Part shown: positions 1 through 9,231 of the stretch, piece by piece
Layout of the letters: each line of letters begins with the position of its first letter
How positions within the stretch are numbered: the first letter of the stretch is position 1
NCBI GenBank assembly: GCA_029780695.1
Contig: JAKOYD010000107.1
Coordinates: 62,001-126,000 of the forward strand
Direction: 5' to 3'
From: Pseudomonadota bacterium
Lineage (GTDB): Bacteria; Pseudomonadota; Gammaproteobacteria; Burkholderiales; Burkholderiaceae_C
DNA length: 64,000 nucleotides
Notes under the pieces: model-generated
Databases searched by the model: none
Seen by the model: the letters and a program-made list of their open reading frames with translations, nothing else
What the model was told of the DNA's origin: nothing
Translations under genes and position numbers: made by a program

Positions 1-408
1 GGTGTCGCTGGCCTTGCGCCGCAGGCTGACCATGCGCACCGCGCGGCCGTGGATGCTGTCGTCGTGGAACACATGGCCCAGCGCCGGCAGCGGCGCCTGC
101 GGCACCGAGCCGTGCCCCGCCAGAAACTCGCCGCCGAGCGAGCGCACGACGAAGAATTCCTGCTCGGTCTGGTCGAACAGCAGGGCCGCCATTTCGGGCT
201 GGCTCAACGTCAGCTGCGGGCCTTCGGGGCCGGATTCGACCTGCGCGGCCACGGCGTAGGCGTCGTCCAGCAGCGCGCGGTCGTAGGCCTGCTGCACGTA
301 GCGGCTGGCGATCCACAGCGCGACGCCGGTGCCGACGCTCCAGGTCAGCACCAGCGGCAGCGCCACGCCCCACACCAGCCGTGTGCGCAGCGACGCCGGC
401 CCGGCCAT
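1..408 (-). CDS. Sensor histidine kinase, N-terminal part only
   Basis: This is the first 136 residues of a membrane sensor kinase; the rest lies beyond the left edge. The ATG is at 408, five bases after the stop of the response regulator upstream of it, so the two form a regulator-kinase operon. Residues about 10-34 form a hydrophobic membrane segment (VWGVALPLVLTWSVG region). A periplasmic sensor region of the type found in TctE/QseC-like kinases (2CSK_N) follows. The HAMP, phosphoacceptor and ATPase domains are not in view. I infer that it phosphorylates the neighbouring OmpR-type regulator and, from the divergent RND efflux operon, that it may sense a metal or another efflux substrate. 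The ligand cannot be read from this fragment. Confidence 0.8.
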   Translation of the reverse strand, partial: MAGPASLRTRLVWGVALPLVLTWSVGTGVALWIASRYVQQAYDRALLDDAYAVAAQVESGPEGPQLTLSQPEMAALLFDQTEQEFFVVRSLGGEFLAGHGSVPQAPLPALGHVFHDDSIHGRAVRMVSLRRKASDT

Positions 409-413
409 GGCGC

Positions 414-1130
414 TCAGTCGTCCCGCGCCGGGGCGCGGGCGTCGTCGTCGGCCTCGATCAGGTAGCCCAGCCCGCGCAGGGTGCGGATCTGCGCGCCGCT
501 GCCGGCCAGCTTCTTGCGCAGGCGCGAGATGAAGGCTTCCAGCGCGTTGTCGCCCAGCGGGTCGTCGTTGTCGGACAGCTTGTCGGACAGCATGCGCTTG
601 CTGACCACGCGGCCGGGCGGGGTCAGCAGCTCCCACAGCACCTCGAACTCGCGTGCCGGCAGCTCCCAGGGCGCGTCGTTCAGCGTCAGGCGGCGCGCGC
701 GCCGGTCCAGCACCAGCCGGCCCAGCACAACGCGGTCGTCGGTGGCGTGGGCGCGGCGCAGCAGCGCGCGCAGGCGGGCCTCGACTTCGGCCAGCTCGAA
801 CGGCTTGCCCAGGTAATCGTCGGCGCCGGCGTCCAGTCCGGCGATGCGCTGCTCGGTGCGGTCGCGCGCCGTCAGCACGATGACCGGGGTGCGGTCGCCA
901 CGGGCGCGCGCCTCGCGCAGCAGGTCGAGCCCATTGCCCAGGCCGCTGCGCGGGTGCGCGCTGGCGGGCAGGTTCAGGTCCAGCAGCACGGCGTCGAACG
1001 GCTGCGTGCGCCACCACAGGCGCGCGGTGTCCATGTCGGCGGCGGCGTCCACGCGGTGGCCGTGCGCGCGCAGGCTGCGCTGGACGATGTCGGCCAGCAC
1101 CGGGTCGTCTTCGACGAGGAGGATGCGCAT
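414..1130 (-). CDS. OmpR/PhoB-family response regulator
   Basis: A 238-residue two-component response regulator. The receiver domain (residues 1-125) has the acidic pair E7/D8, phosphoacceptor D51 (LLDLNLP), T87 and K109 (GKPF). The winged-helix DNA-binding domain covers about 135-228 (ISRLRKKL, RTLRGLGYLIE). The sequence is closest in type to TctD/QseB/CzcR regulators. Between strand 3 and helix 3 there is a short extra stretch (about residues 56-66) not usual in the family. It overlaps no neighbour and is followed directly by the partial kinase gene. It is divergent from the czcCBA-like operon across a 67-bp gap, which is the natural place for its operator, although I see no clear direct repeat there. 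Metal-responsive control of the efflux operon is an inference from position. Confidence 0.9.
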   Translation of the reverse strand: MRILLVEDDPVLADIVQRSLRAHGHRVDAAADMDTARLWWRTQPFDAVLLDLNLPASAHPRSGLGNGLDLLREARARGDRTPVIVLTARDRTEQRIAGLDAGADDYLGKPFELAEVEARLRALLRRAHATDDRVVLGRLVLDRRARRLTLNDAPWELPAREFEVLWELLTPPGRVVSKRMLSDKLSDNDDPLGDNALEAFISRLRKKLAGSGAQIRTLRGLGYLIEADDDARAPARDD

Positions 1131-1197
1131 GGCTAAGTGATTTTGCGGTGGGCGCTGGTCAGGTCGCGGTCAGTGGTGCGGTGCGACAAACAGCCGC

Positions 1198-2478
1198 ATG
1201 TTGGAAAGCAGATTCACCAGATCGCTATTGTGCGCGTGCGCCTGGCTGGCCGTGGCCCTGCCGGCGGCTGCGCAGTCGCTCACGCTGCCGCAGGCGCTGC
1301 AGGAGGCGCGCGCCAACCTCGACGTGGCGATTGCCCGTGGCGGGCTGGAGGCGGCGCGCGCCGACATCCTGGCGGCCAACCACGCGCCGCTGCCGGTGCT
1401 GTCGGCCAAGGTGTCGTCGATCGATTTGCAGCACGGCATTGGCGCCGGCCCGCTGCTGACGCGCAAGCGGCTCGACAAGGGCGTTGGCCTGGACTGGACC
1501 TGGGAGCGCGGGGACAAGCGCGCCCTGCGCACCCGCGCCGCCCACGAGGCGGTGGGCGCCGCGCAGGAAGACCTGCAGGACGTGGTGGTGCAGCAGATGC
1601 TGGCCACGCAGGGCGGCTTCTACGACCTGCTGGCCGCGCAACAGAAGCTGGAACTGATGCAGGCGCTGGTGGGCGATGCGCGCCAGCTGGCCGACACCGC
1701 TGGGCGCCGCGTGCGCGCCGGTGACCTGGCGCGCCAGGACGCCAACCGCATCGAGATCGAGGCCGAGCGCGTGCGCGCCGACGCCCTGGCCGCCGAACTG
1801 GACCGCCAGCGCGCGGCCCTGGTGCTGGCGCAGCTGGTGGGCCGCATGCCGCAGGCCGAGCGCCTGGCCGTGGAGGGCGGCTGGCCCAGCCCGCCTGCGC
1901 CGGGCGACGCCGACCTGGCGCTGCTGCTGGAAGGCCGCGCCGACGTGCGCGCCGCCCAGGCCCGCGTGCGCGCGGCGCAGGCGGCGGTCGACGGCGCGCG
2001 TGCGCTGCGCCGGTCCGACGTCACCGTCGGCGCCTCGTTCGACCATTACCCCGGCACCAGCAACCGGCTGGTGGAGCTGCGCGCGCAGATGCCGCTGACC
2101 TGGGGCTACGACTATCAGGGCGAGATCGGCCGCGCGCTGGCCCAGCTGCGCCAGGCCGAGGACCAGCTGGAAAAAACCCGCCGCAGCGCCGCCGCCGACC
2201 TGCGCCGCCTGCAACTGGAAGCGGCCACTGCGCTGGCCCGTGCGCGCCACTACGAAACCGACGTGCTGCCGCGCGCGCGCGAAGTCGCGCAGTCGGCCGA
2301 AATCGCCTACCAGAAGGGCGCCCTGCCCCTGACCGACCTGCTGGACGCGCGCCGCACCCTGCGCGCGACGCTGCTGGACGCGCTGGCCACCCGCGTCGAC
2401 GCCGCCAAGGCCGCCGCCGCCTGGCAGTTGCGCGCCGAGCCGCTGCCGCCCGAATTCATCGCCCAACGACTGCCCTGA
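1198..2478 (+). CDS. czcC: RND efflux outer-membrane channel, TolC/CzcC family
   Basis: A 426-residue outer-membrane factor that would form the exit duct of a tripartite RND efflux pump. A cleavable signal peptide is visible (hydrophobic core LLCACAWLAVALPAAAQ, cleavage near residue 26). It is followed by the long alanine-rich amphipathic helices typical of the OEP family (two halves, about 30-210 and 230-415). The size fits CzcC/CusC proteins. It is the first gene of an operon with the adaptor (5 bp downstream) and the inner-membrane pump. No lipobox is present, so unlike CusC it is probably not lipidated. The czc name rests on the pump encoded downstream and is family-level. Confidence 0.85.
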   Translation: MLESRFTRSLLCACAWLAVALPAAAQSLTLPQALQEARANLDVAIARGGLEAARADILAANHAPLPVLSAKVSSIDLQHGIGAGPLLTRKRLDKGVGLDWTWERGDKRALRTRAAHEAVGAAQEDLQDVVVQQMLATQGGFYDLLAAQQKLELMQALVGDARQLADTAGRRVRAGDLARQDANRIEIEAERVRADALAAELDRQRAALVLAQLVGRMPQAERLAVEGGWPSPPAPGDADLALLLEGRADVRAAQARVRAAQAAVDGARALRRSDVTVGASFDHYPGTSNRLVELRAQMPLTWGYDYQGEIGRALAQLRQAEDQLEKTRRSAAADLRRLQLEAATALARARHYETDVLPRAREVAQSAEIAYQKGALPLTDLLDARRTLRATLLDALATRVDAAKAAAAWQLRAEPLPPEFIAQRLP

Positions 2479-2483
2479 CGTTC

Positions 2484-3716
2484 ATGCGCCTGCCTTTGCC
2501 CTCCCCCCTTCTTTCGGTGCTGGCCGCCGCCTGCCTGCTGGCCGGATGCGGCCGTGAAGCGCCGCCGCTGCCGCCCGAGCCACCGGCCCCCATCCTGCAG
2601 GGCAAGCAACTGCGCTACCCGCCCGACCACCCGCAGCTCAAGCTGATCGAGACCGCCGCCGCCGAGCAGGTGACCAGCGTGCCCGCGCAATTGCCGGCGC
2701 GCCTGGTGTGGGACGAGTCGCGCACGCAGCGCATCTACCCGCCGTTTGCCGGCCGCGTGGGCGCGATTCGCGTCGACGTGGGGCAGCGCGTGGCGGCCGG
2801 CACGGTGCTGGCCGACCTGGCTTCGCCCGATTTCGCGGTGGCGCAGGCCGACACCGCCAAGGCCGAGGCCGACGCCAGCGTGGCCGCCAAGGCGCTGGCG
2901 CGCCAGCGCGAGCTGTACCAACTGGGCATTGCTGCGCGCAAGGATGTGGAGCAGGCCGAAGGCGACGCCGCGCGCGCCCGCGCCGAGGTGGCGCGCGCCA
3001 GCGCGCGCACCCGCATGTACGGCGGCGGCGCGGCGGTGAACCAGCAGCTGGCCATCCGCGCCGGCATGGGCGGCGTGGTGGTCGAGCGCAACATCAACCC
3101 CGGCCAGGAACTGCGCCCCGACCAGTACGGCCCCGCCACGCCGCCGCTGTTCACCCTGACCGACCCGACCACGCTGTGGGTGCAGGTGGACGCGCGCGAC
3201 ATGGACGTGGAGGCGCTGCGCCCCGGTCAGACCTTTGTGCTGCGGCTGGCGGCGCTGCCCGACATTCCGTTCGAGGCGCGCGTGACGGCGGCGGCCGACG
3301 TGATCGACCCCGGCACGCGCACCATCAAGATCCGCGGCGTGGTCAACAACCCCGAGCGGCGCCTGAAGGCCGAGATGCTGGGCACGGCGCTGATCGAGCG
3401 CGCGCACCAGCGCGGCGTGTCGGTGCCGGCCAGCGCGGTGACGCTGCGCGGCGCCGAGCATTGGGTGGTGGTGCAGACCAGCCCCGGCGTGTTCGAGCGG
3501 CGGCTGGTGGACACCAGCGAGGAAGGCGCGCGCGACGTCATCGTGACCAGCGGCATCCGCCCCGGTGAAAAGGTGGTGAGCGAGAACGCGCTGCTGCTGC
3601 TGCGCCAGTTCCGCCTGGCCGAGCAGGAGGCCAGCGCGCCCGCACCCGGTGCGTCGGGCGCCGCGCCCGCCGCCCAGCCCCCGGCCAGCGCTGCCAGCGA
3701 GCGGTCCGCGTCATGA
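2484..3716 (+). CDS. czcB: RND efflux periplasmic adaptor lipoprotein, CzcB/CusB-like
   Basis: A 410-residue membrane-fusion protein that would link the inner-membrane pump to the outer-membrane channel. It starts with a lipoprotein signal whose lipobox LLAGC places the lipidated cysteine at residue 22. Barrel-sandwich half-motifs (around 75-110 and 185-215) flank an alpha-hairpin (about 115-175), followed by a beta-barrel domain and membrane-proximal domain. The C-terminus is an Ala/Pro-rich low-complexity tail. The stop overlaps the ATG of the pump gene (ATGA), so the two are translationally coupled. There is no His-rich or Met-rich N-terminal metal-binding segment, so the substrate metal cannot be inferred from the adaptor. 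Confidence 0.88.
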   Translation: MRLPLPSPLLSVLAAACLLAGCGREAPPLPPEPPAPILQGKQLRYPPDHPQLKLIETAAAEQVTSVPAQLPARLVWDESRTQRIYPPFAGRVGAIRVDVGQRVAAGTVLADLASPDFAVAQADTAKAEADASVAAKALARQRELYQLGIAARKDVEQAEGDAARARAEVARASARTRMYGGGAAVNQQLAIRAGMGGVVVERNINPGQELRPDQYGPATPPLFTLTDPTTLWVQVDARDMDVEALRPGQTFVLRLAALPDIPFEARVTAAADVIDPGTRTIKIRGVVNNPERRLKAEMLGTALIERAHQRGVSVPASAVTLRGAEHWVVVQTSPGVFERRLVDTSEEGARDVIVTSGIRPGEKVVSENALLLLRQFRLAEQEASAPAPGASGAAPAAQPPASAASERSAS

Positions 3717-6700
3717 GAAAGCTGATCCACTACGCGCTGCACCAGCCGCTGTTCATCGTGCTGGGCACGCTGCTGTTCGCCATGGCGGGCATCATCGCGT
3801 TCCAGAACCTGTCGGTGGAGGCGTTTCCCGACGTCACCGACACGCAGGTGACGGTGATCGCGCTTTACCCCGGCCACGCGGCCGAAGAAGTGGAAAAACA
3901 GGTCACGCTGCCGATCGAGGTGGCGCTGTCGGGCCTGCCCAATTCGATCCGCGTGTTCTCGCACACCCAGTTCGGCCTGTCGTTCACCGTGGTCACCTAC
4001 GACGACAAGGCCGACGTGCTGCAGGTGCGCGCGCAGGTGAACGAGCGCCTGCGCGGCGTCGACCTGCCGCCGGGCGTGGAGGCCAACATCGCCCCCAACG
4101 CCACGCCGGTGGGCGAGATCATGCGTTACCGCCTGGTGGGCGACGGCAAGACCACGACAGAGCTGCGCACCATCGAGGACTGGGTGGTCGAGCGCGCCCT
4201 GCGCCAGGTGCCGGGCGTGGCCGACGTGGTGGCGATGGGCGGCTTCATCAAGCAGTACGAGGTGCAGCCCGATCTGGAAAAACTGCGCGCGCACAAGCTG
4301 ACGCTGCAGAACCTGCTGGACGCGCTGGGGCGCGGCAACGCCAACGCCGGCGGCAGCTACGTGGCACAGGGCGCGCAGCAGTACGCCATCCGCGGCATCG
4401 GCTTTTTGCAGTCGCCCGACGACATTGGCCGCATCGCCATCAAGGCGCAGAACGGCACGGCGGTGCTGGTGCGCGATGTGGCGGACGTCAGGGTCGGCGC
4501 CGTGCCGCGCCTGGGCACGGTGGGCCAGGACGACGTCGACGACGTGGTGACCGGCATCGTGGTCATGCGCAAGGGCGAGAACCCGAGCGTGGTGCTCAAG
4601 GGCGTGAAGGCCACCATCGAGCGCCTGAACGACCGCGGCCTGCCGCGCGGCGTGCAGATCGTGCCCTACTACGACCGCACCTGGCTGATGGGCAAGACGC
4701 TGTCCACCGTGTTCCGCAACCTGGTGGAAGGCGCGCTGCTGGTGTCGCTGGTGCTGTACCTGTTCCTGTCCAACTTCCGCGCCAGCCTGGCGGTGGTGGT
4801 GATCATTCCGCTGTCGCTGCTGGCCACGTTTCTGGGCCTGAAGATCATGGGCGTGCCGGCCAACCTGCTGAGCCTGGGCGCGATGGACTTCGGCATCATC
4901 GTGGACGGCGCGGTGATCGTGATCGAGAACATCATGCACCGCCTGGCCGAAAAGGGCGAAGGCATGCGCGACGAGGAGCGGCGCGAAGTCATCACGGAAG
5001 CCGCGACCGAGGTGGGCCGGCCCACGCTGTTTTCCATGCTCATCATCATCGCCGCGCACATCCCCATCTTCGCGCTGCAGCGGCACGAAGGCCGCATCTT
5101 CCAGCCGATGGCGCTGTCGGTCACCACGGCGCTGGTCGGCTCGCTGATCTTTTCGCTGACGCTGGTGCCGCTCTTGGCCTACTGGATGCTGCGGCGCAAG
5201 CTGCCGCACCACGACAACCGCCTGGTGGACTGGTGCAAGCGCGTGTACCGCCCGGTGCTGCTGTGGGCCCTGGAGAACCGGCGCAAGGTGATGATTGGCG
5301 CGGTGGTTGCGTTTGCGCTGTCGATGGGCGTGGCGGCGCGGCTGGGGTCGGAGTTTTTGCCCGAGCTGAACGAGGGCACCATCTGGGTCAACGTGCGGCT
5401 GCCCTCCAGCATCTCCAACGCCGAGGCGGCCAACACGCTGCACACGGTGCGCAAGGCTCTGCTCACGGTGCCGGAGGTGCGCACGGCGGTGTCCAAGGCC
5501 GGCCAGCCAGAAGACGGCACCGACCCCAAGACCATCAGCATGGCCGAGGTGTTTGTCGACGTGAAACCCGCCGAGGAATGGCGCAAGGGCCTGACCAAGG
5601 ATCGCCTCATCGAGGAAATGGACCGCGCGGTGTCGGCCATTCCGGGCATGGAGCCGACGTTCTCGCAGCCGATCCGCGACAACGTGCTCGAATCCATTTC
5701 GCAGATCGACGGCCAGATCGTCATCAAGGTGTCGGGCGACGACCTGACCGAGCTGCGCAAGGTGACGGAGGAGATCGAGACGCAGATCCGCCGCGTGCCC
5801 GGTGTGTACCGCGCCGAAATCGACCGCCTGGGCGAGCTGCCGCAGTTGCAGATCGAGATCGACCGCGAGGCGGCGGGACGGCTGGGCCTGAACATCCAGG
5901 ACGTGCAGGACGTGATCGAGACCGCGCTGGCCGGCAAGGCCGCCACGCAGATCTGGGAAGGCGAGCGCAAGTTTGCCGTGGCAGTGCGCCTGCCCGAAGA
6001 CCGGCGCGGCATCGCGCGCCTGCCGCAGACGCTGGTGCCCACGCCCGACGGCGGATCGGTGCCGCTGGGCAACGTGGCGCGGCTGAAGGAAACCAGCGGC
6101 GCCATGAACATCGCGCGCGAGAACGGCCGCCGCACCATGGCCATCGGCATCTTCATCAAGGACCGCGACATGGGGTCGGTGGTGCACGACATGCAGGCGC
6201 GCGTGGAGCAGAACGTCAAGCTGCCGCGCGGCTATGCGGTCACATGGTCGGGCGAGTTCGAGAACCAGGAACGCGCCATGAAGCGGCTGTCGGTGGTGGT
6301 GCCGATCTCGCTGCTGCTGATCTTCGTGCTGCTGTTCGACGCCTTCAAGTCGTTCAAGATGGCGGCGCTGATCCTGCTGAACGTGCCCCTGGCGCTGATC
6401 GGCGGCTTCGTGGCGCTGTGGGCGCTGTCGATTCCGCTGTCGGTGTCGGCGGCCATTGGCTTCATCGCGCTGTCGGGGCAGGCGGTGCTGAACGGGGTGG
6501 TGATGCTGTCGGTGTTCCAGCAACTGCGCGAAGCCGGCAACTCGGCCGAGGACGCGGCGCGGCTGGGCAGCATGCAGCGCCTGCGCACCGTGCTGATGAC
6601 GGCCATGCTGGCCGCGCTGGGCATGCTGCCGATGGCGCTGTCGCGCGACATCGGCGCCGAGACGCAGCGCCCGCTGGCCATCGTCATCATCGGCGGGCTG

Positions 6701-6796
6701 GTGACGGCCTGCCTGCTGACGCTGGTGGTGCTGCCGGCGCTGTATGTGGCGTGGTTTGGCGAAAAGAAGCCAAAAGAGCAGGCAGCGCTGGCCTGA
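3713..6796 (+). CDS. czcA: Heavy-metal efflux RND pump, CzcA family
   Basis: A 1027-residue inner-membrane proton-driven pump of the heavy-metal (HME) RND subfamily, with twelve expected membrane segments and two large periplasmic loops. The TM4 signature DFGIIVDGAVIVIEN (D392, D398, E405) is that of divalent-cation exporters of the CzcA/CnrA/NccA type. It is not the CusA (Cu/Ag) version, so Co/Zn/Cd/Ni-type export is the best guess. The start overlaps the adaptor stop. The last nine codons, the stop and the short gap after it fall inside a copy of the 60-bp dispersed element (6767-6828), so the extreme C-terminus (KEQAALA) is element-derived. Confidence 0.92.
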   Translation: MRKLIHYALHQPLFIVLGTLLFAMAGIIAFQNLSVEAFPDVTDTQVTVIALYPGHAAEEVEKQVTLPIEVALSGLPNSIRVFSHTQFGLSFTVVTYDDKADVLQVRAQVNERLRGVDLPPGVEANIAPNATPVGEIMRYRLVGDGKTTTELRTIEDWVVERALRQVPGVADVVAMGGFIKQYEVQPDLEKLRAHKLTLQNLLDALGRGNANAGGSYVAQGAQQYAIRGIGFLQSPDDIGRIAIKAQNGTAVLVRDVADVRVGAVPRLGTVGQDDVDDVVTGIVVMRKGENPSVVLKGVKATIERLNDRGLPRGVQIVPYYDRTWLMGKTLSTVFRNLVEGALLVSLVLYLFLSNFRASLAVVVIIPLSLLATFLGLKIMGVPANLLSLGAMDFGIIVDGAVIVIENIMHRLAEKGEGMRDEERREVITEAATEVGRPTLFSMLIIIAAHIPIFALQRHEGRIFQPMALSVTTALVGSLIFSLTLVPLLAYWMLRRKLPHHDNRLVDWCKRVYRPVLLWALENRRKVMIGAVVAFALSMGVAARLGSEFLPELNEGTIWVNVRLPSSISNAEAANTLHTVRKALLTVPEVRTAVSKAGQPEDGTDPKTISMAEVFVDVKPAEEWRKGLTKDRLIEEMDRAVSAIPGMEPTFSQPIRDNVLESISQIDGQIVIKVSGDDLTELRKVTEEIETQIRRVPGVYRAEIDRLGELPQLQIEIDREAAGRLGLNIQDVQDVIETALAGKAATQIWEGERKFAVAVRLPEDRRGIARLPQTLVPTPDGGSVPLGNVARLKETSGAMNIARENGRRTMAIGIFIKDRDMGSVVHDMQARVEQNVKLPRGYAVTWSGEFENQERAMKRLSVVVPISLLLIFVLLFDAFKSFKMAALILLNVPLALIGGFVALWALSIPLSVSAAIGFIALSGQAVLNGVVMLSVFQQLREAGNSAEDAARLGSMQRLRTVLMTAMLAALGMLPMALSRDIGAETQRPLAIVIIGGLVTACLLTLVVLPALYVAWFGEKKPKEQAALA

Positions 6797-6828
6797 TCAG
6801 CGCACGCAGCTATGAAATCAGGAGTTAT
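6767..6828 (-). repeat. Dispersed 60-bp element, copy 1
   Basis: Read on the minus strand it shows the family pattern: an ATAGCTG box, a GCGCTG...CAGCGC stem, and a tail ending TTTTGGC. It spans the end of the czcA-like gene and the start of the next gene, so it supplies a stop codon and possibly a start codon. It is a degenerate copy. Confidence 0.55.
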
Positions 6829-7531
6829 GAGGGCCTGCCTGCTGCTCGCGTGGAGCGCAGCGGGCATCGCCACGCCGGCCCGCGCGGCCGACGAACTGCC
6901 CTTCAAGCTGACGCTGGGCGCTTATCGGTTCAGCCAGTCCGGCTGGGGCGTGGACACCAACCTGCGCGCCAGCGGTGATTGGGGCACCGCGTGGATCGGC
7001 CACTTTCGCGCGGCGGGGCTGGACGTGGCGCAGACGCGGCTGGGCTGGGACCACAGCTTCGGCAGCGTGGTGCGCGTGCAGCCGTCCATCCAGTACGCCA
7101 GCGGCGGCTTCGTGGGCGGCAGCGTCAACGTCGAGGCCGGCCAGACCTGGGTGCTGGGCGCGGGGCTGGGGCGCACCAACCTGCGGCCGTACTACAACCT
7201 CAACTTCGACCCCAATGACGCGTGGACGCTGATGGCCGCCTGGCGCGCCGACGACGGCCGCAGCCTGACGGCCAGCTTGATCCGTGACAACCGCCAGAAC
7301 CCCGACCAGCGCCACTTTCACCTGACCTGGCGCCAGCCGCTGGCGGAAGGCAACCGGCTGACGCTCGATGCATTGCTCAAGCGCGGCTTGGTGGACGGCC
7401 AGATGATCACGCGCGCGGGCTTCAGCGTCACGCACGACTGGCCGCGCTGGTTTGCGCGCCTGGCCTACGACCCGAAGACCAACTTCACGGCCGACGACCA
7501 GTGGCGTGTGAGTATCGGCGTTCGCTTCTGA
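6812..7531 (+). CDS. Secreted beta-rich protein of unknown function, probable outer-membrane protein
   Basis: A 239-residue protein with a signal peptide (CLLLAWSAAGIATPARAA). The mature part has alternating hydrophobic/aromatic strands and ends in the sequence RVSIGVRF, whose terminal Phe is a classical outer-membrane beta-barrel signal. I do not recognise a named family. It lies 15 bp downstream of the pump gene, so it is probably the fourth gene of the efflux operon. Two starts are possible: ATG 6812, which has no Shine-Dalgarno, and ATG 6827, which has GGAG only 2 bp upstream. Both keep the signal peptide. The start region lies in a dispersed element copy. Confidence 0.75.
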   Translation: MKSGVMRACLLLAWSAAGIATPARAADELPFKLTLGAYRFSQSGWGVDTNLRASGDWGTAWIGHFRAAGLDVAQTRLGWDHSFGSVVRVQPSIQYASGGFVGGSVNVEAGQTWVLGAGLGRTNLRPYYNLNFDPNDAWTLMAAWRADDGRSLTASLIRDNRQNPDQRHFHLTWRQPLAEGNRLTLDALLKRGLVDGQMITRAGFSVTHDWPRWFARLAYDPKTNFTADDQWRVSIGVRF

Positions 7532-7532
7532 A

Positions 7533-7580
7533 TTGATAGCATGCAACGCTGATGTGGTGGGCGCTGGCCGGCTGTTTAGG
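7533..7580 (+). repeat. Dispersed 60-bp element, copy 2 (degenerate)
   Basis: It begins GATAGCATGC, continues with ACGCTG...GGCGCTGG, and ends in a GCCGGCTGTTT tail. This is a decayed copy directly after the stop of the preceding gene. Confidence 0.4.
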
Positions 7581-7594
7581 ATGAAATCAAGGAA

Positions 7595-7740
7595 TCAGGG
7601 ATGGCTGACCCCCGCCCCCGCTGGGGGAGGGTAGGGGTGGGGGCGCACCACGATGGATGCTTGGCGCTGGCTGGCCCCCTTCCCCACCTTCCCCCAGCGG
7701 GGGAAGGTGCAGGCAGCAGGACCGCCCGGCCGCGGCCCAG
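7595..7740. repeat. C-rich inverted repeat between convergent genes
   Basis: Two arms of opposite polarity, one reading CCCGCTGGGGGAGGG (around 7617-7632) and one CCTTCCCCCAGCGGGGGAAG (around 7688-7707), enclose a G-rich spacer. The structure sits between two convergent genes and could terminate transcription, but it has no T-tract. No open frame is supported here. Confidence 0.5.
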
Positions 7741-7751
7741 CCTGGACTGGA

Positions 7752-9140
7752 TCAAAAACTCGCGTGCAGCCGCAGCGCGTAGAAATTGACCGGCCCGCGG
7801 TCGGCGTTGTAGCCGGGGTGGCGGATGTGCTGCCAGTTCAGCGCCACGTCCAGGTATTTGTGCAGGCGCAGGTGGTAGAACAGCTCCAGCACCTGTTCGG
7901 GCCGGTAGTTGAGTTTGCCGTCGCCCAGGAAGAAGCCCATGCCCCCGGCAGCCAGAAACTGCCGGTGCGGGCGCGACAGGCTGTTGCGCGCCCAGCCGAT
8001 GCCCAGCGTGTCGTCGGCGCGCTGCCACGCGCCGCCCTTGATGAGCGCGCCGGCCGACACCGAGCGGTCGATTTCGGTGAAGGCGTAGGTTTCGGTGCCG
8101 CCGTCGGCCCAGCTGGCGCGCGCGAACAGGCCGACGTTGGCGCTCACCGCCTGCTCTACGTTGAGGCCGACGCCGTATTTGACCTGCGCCCCGCCGCGCG
8201 CCGCGTCCAGGCTGGGCACGCCGCCGGTGCGCGCGGCCAGCGCCAGCGCGTCGGCGTAGCGCGTCATCACTGCGCGGCTGCGAAACGCCAGCACGCGCAC
8301 GCGGCCCGGGCGGTCGTCGCCCAGCAGGGTGTGGCCGCGTTCCAGCTCGATCTGGTCGCCATAGTGCTGCAGGATGCGCAGGTCCAGCGACTGCTGGTTG
8401 GGCCGCACGGGCTGGATGAAGCGGCCCGCGCGCAGCGCCCAGTCGCCCCAGTAGCGCTCCAGCGCCACGCCCCAGGTGTAGCCGCGCGCGTCGGCGGCGA
8501 AGTCGTAGGCGCCGTGTGTCAGCAGCGACCAGTTCATGAACTGGGTGCGCGGGTCGTGGTTGTAGGCGTTGTTGTCGAAGATGTCGGTGACCGACAGGTT
8601 GCCGGCGGTGAGTACCCAGCGGTCCCGGTCGACCGCGCCGGCCAGCTGGTTGGGGCCGGATTCGCGCGCTTCGCGCCCGCCGCCCGTGCCCCAGGTTTGG
8701 CGCAGGAACAGCCGCGCGCGGTACAGCGTGGGGTGCGGCCCGGACGAGCGCGCCATTTCGCCGTTGGTGAAGCCCCCCAGGCCGTTCAGCCCCGACAGCG
8801 GGCGGCCTTGCGACACTTCGGGGTTGAAGTACAGCTCGCCGCCGTCCCACGGTCGCCAGCCGATGAAGGCGGTGGTGGTGAATGAATAGCTGGCCTCGCG
8901 CTCGCCCGCCAGGCTGTGTGCCGCCGCATAGGGCGAGGTGAAGGCCGGCTTGAACTGGCGCACGTAAGTGGCCTGGCCGTGCAGGTTGGCGCTTTCCTCG
9001 GCGTTGGACTCGGCGTCGGACGTGTCGGCGTGCGCGGGTGCGTGGGCCGCCAGACACAGGCCCAGCGCGGCGCAGGCCAGCGCGCGCCGTCGGAGTCGGG
9101 AAAGGGGTGACGGCGCGTGCGGACGGGAACAGAATGGCAT
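7752..9140 (-). CDS. OprB-family carbohydrate-selective porin
   Basis: A 462-residue outer-membrane porin. The start at 9140 gives a signal peptide (ALACAALGLCLAAHAPAHA). The central signature FDNNAYNHDPRTQFMNWS and the GYTWG motif are typical of OprB-like porins. The protein ends in ALRLHASF, with the terminal Phe needed for barrel assembly. OprB proteins let sugars or other small hydrophilic solutes cross the outer membrane; the substrate here is unknown. An open frame extends further upstream to 9977, but that part is antisense to frmR-frmA and is not used. It is divergent from frmR over a 142-bp gap. On its side of the gap there is a possible -10 (GTATATAAG) about 20 bp before the start. 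Confidence 0.85.
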   Translation of the reverse strand: MPFCSRPHAPSPLSRLRRRALACAALGLCLAAHAPAHADTSDAESNAEESANLHGQATYVRQFKPAFTSPYAAAHSLAGEREASYSFTTTAFIGWRPWDGGELYFNPEVSQGRPLSGLNGLGGFTNGEMARSSGPHPTLYRARLFLRQTWGTGGGREARESGPNQLAGAVDRDRWVLTAGNLSVTDIFDNNAYNHDPRTQFMNWSLLTHGAYDFAADARGYTWGVALERYWGDWALRAGRFIQPVRPNQQSLDLRILQHYGDQIELERGHTLLGDDRPGRVRVLAFRSRAVMTRYADALALAARTGGVPSLDAARGGAQVKYGVGLNVEQAVSANVGLFARASWADGGTETYAFTEIDRSVSAGALIKGGAWQRADDTLGIGWARNSLSRPHRQFLAAGGMGFFLGDGKLNYRPEQVLELFYHLRLHKYLDVALNWQHIRHPGYNADRGPVNFYALRLHASF

Positions 9141-9231
9141 GGTCAACCCAGCCTTATATACCGCCGATGTGTCCGCCAGTTGACAGCGCGCAGACCGTCG
9201 GCGCGGGCCGGGGCGGGCGCCCACGCGCTGC

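Noticed and set aside
3227..6523. Open frame of 1098 codons on the minus strand opposite the czcA-like gene
   Set aside because: It is a GC-rich antisense shadow with His/Arg/Gln-rich, motif-free translation. The plus-strand frame carries the full RND signature.
3649..6978. Open frame of 1109 codons on the plus strand in another frame of the pump gene
   Set aside because: The translation is Arg/Ala/Gly-rich without domains and overlaps two real genes; it is a high-GC artefact.
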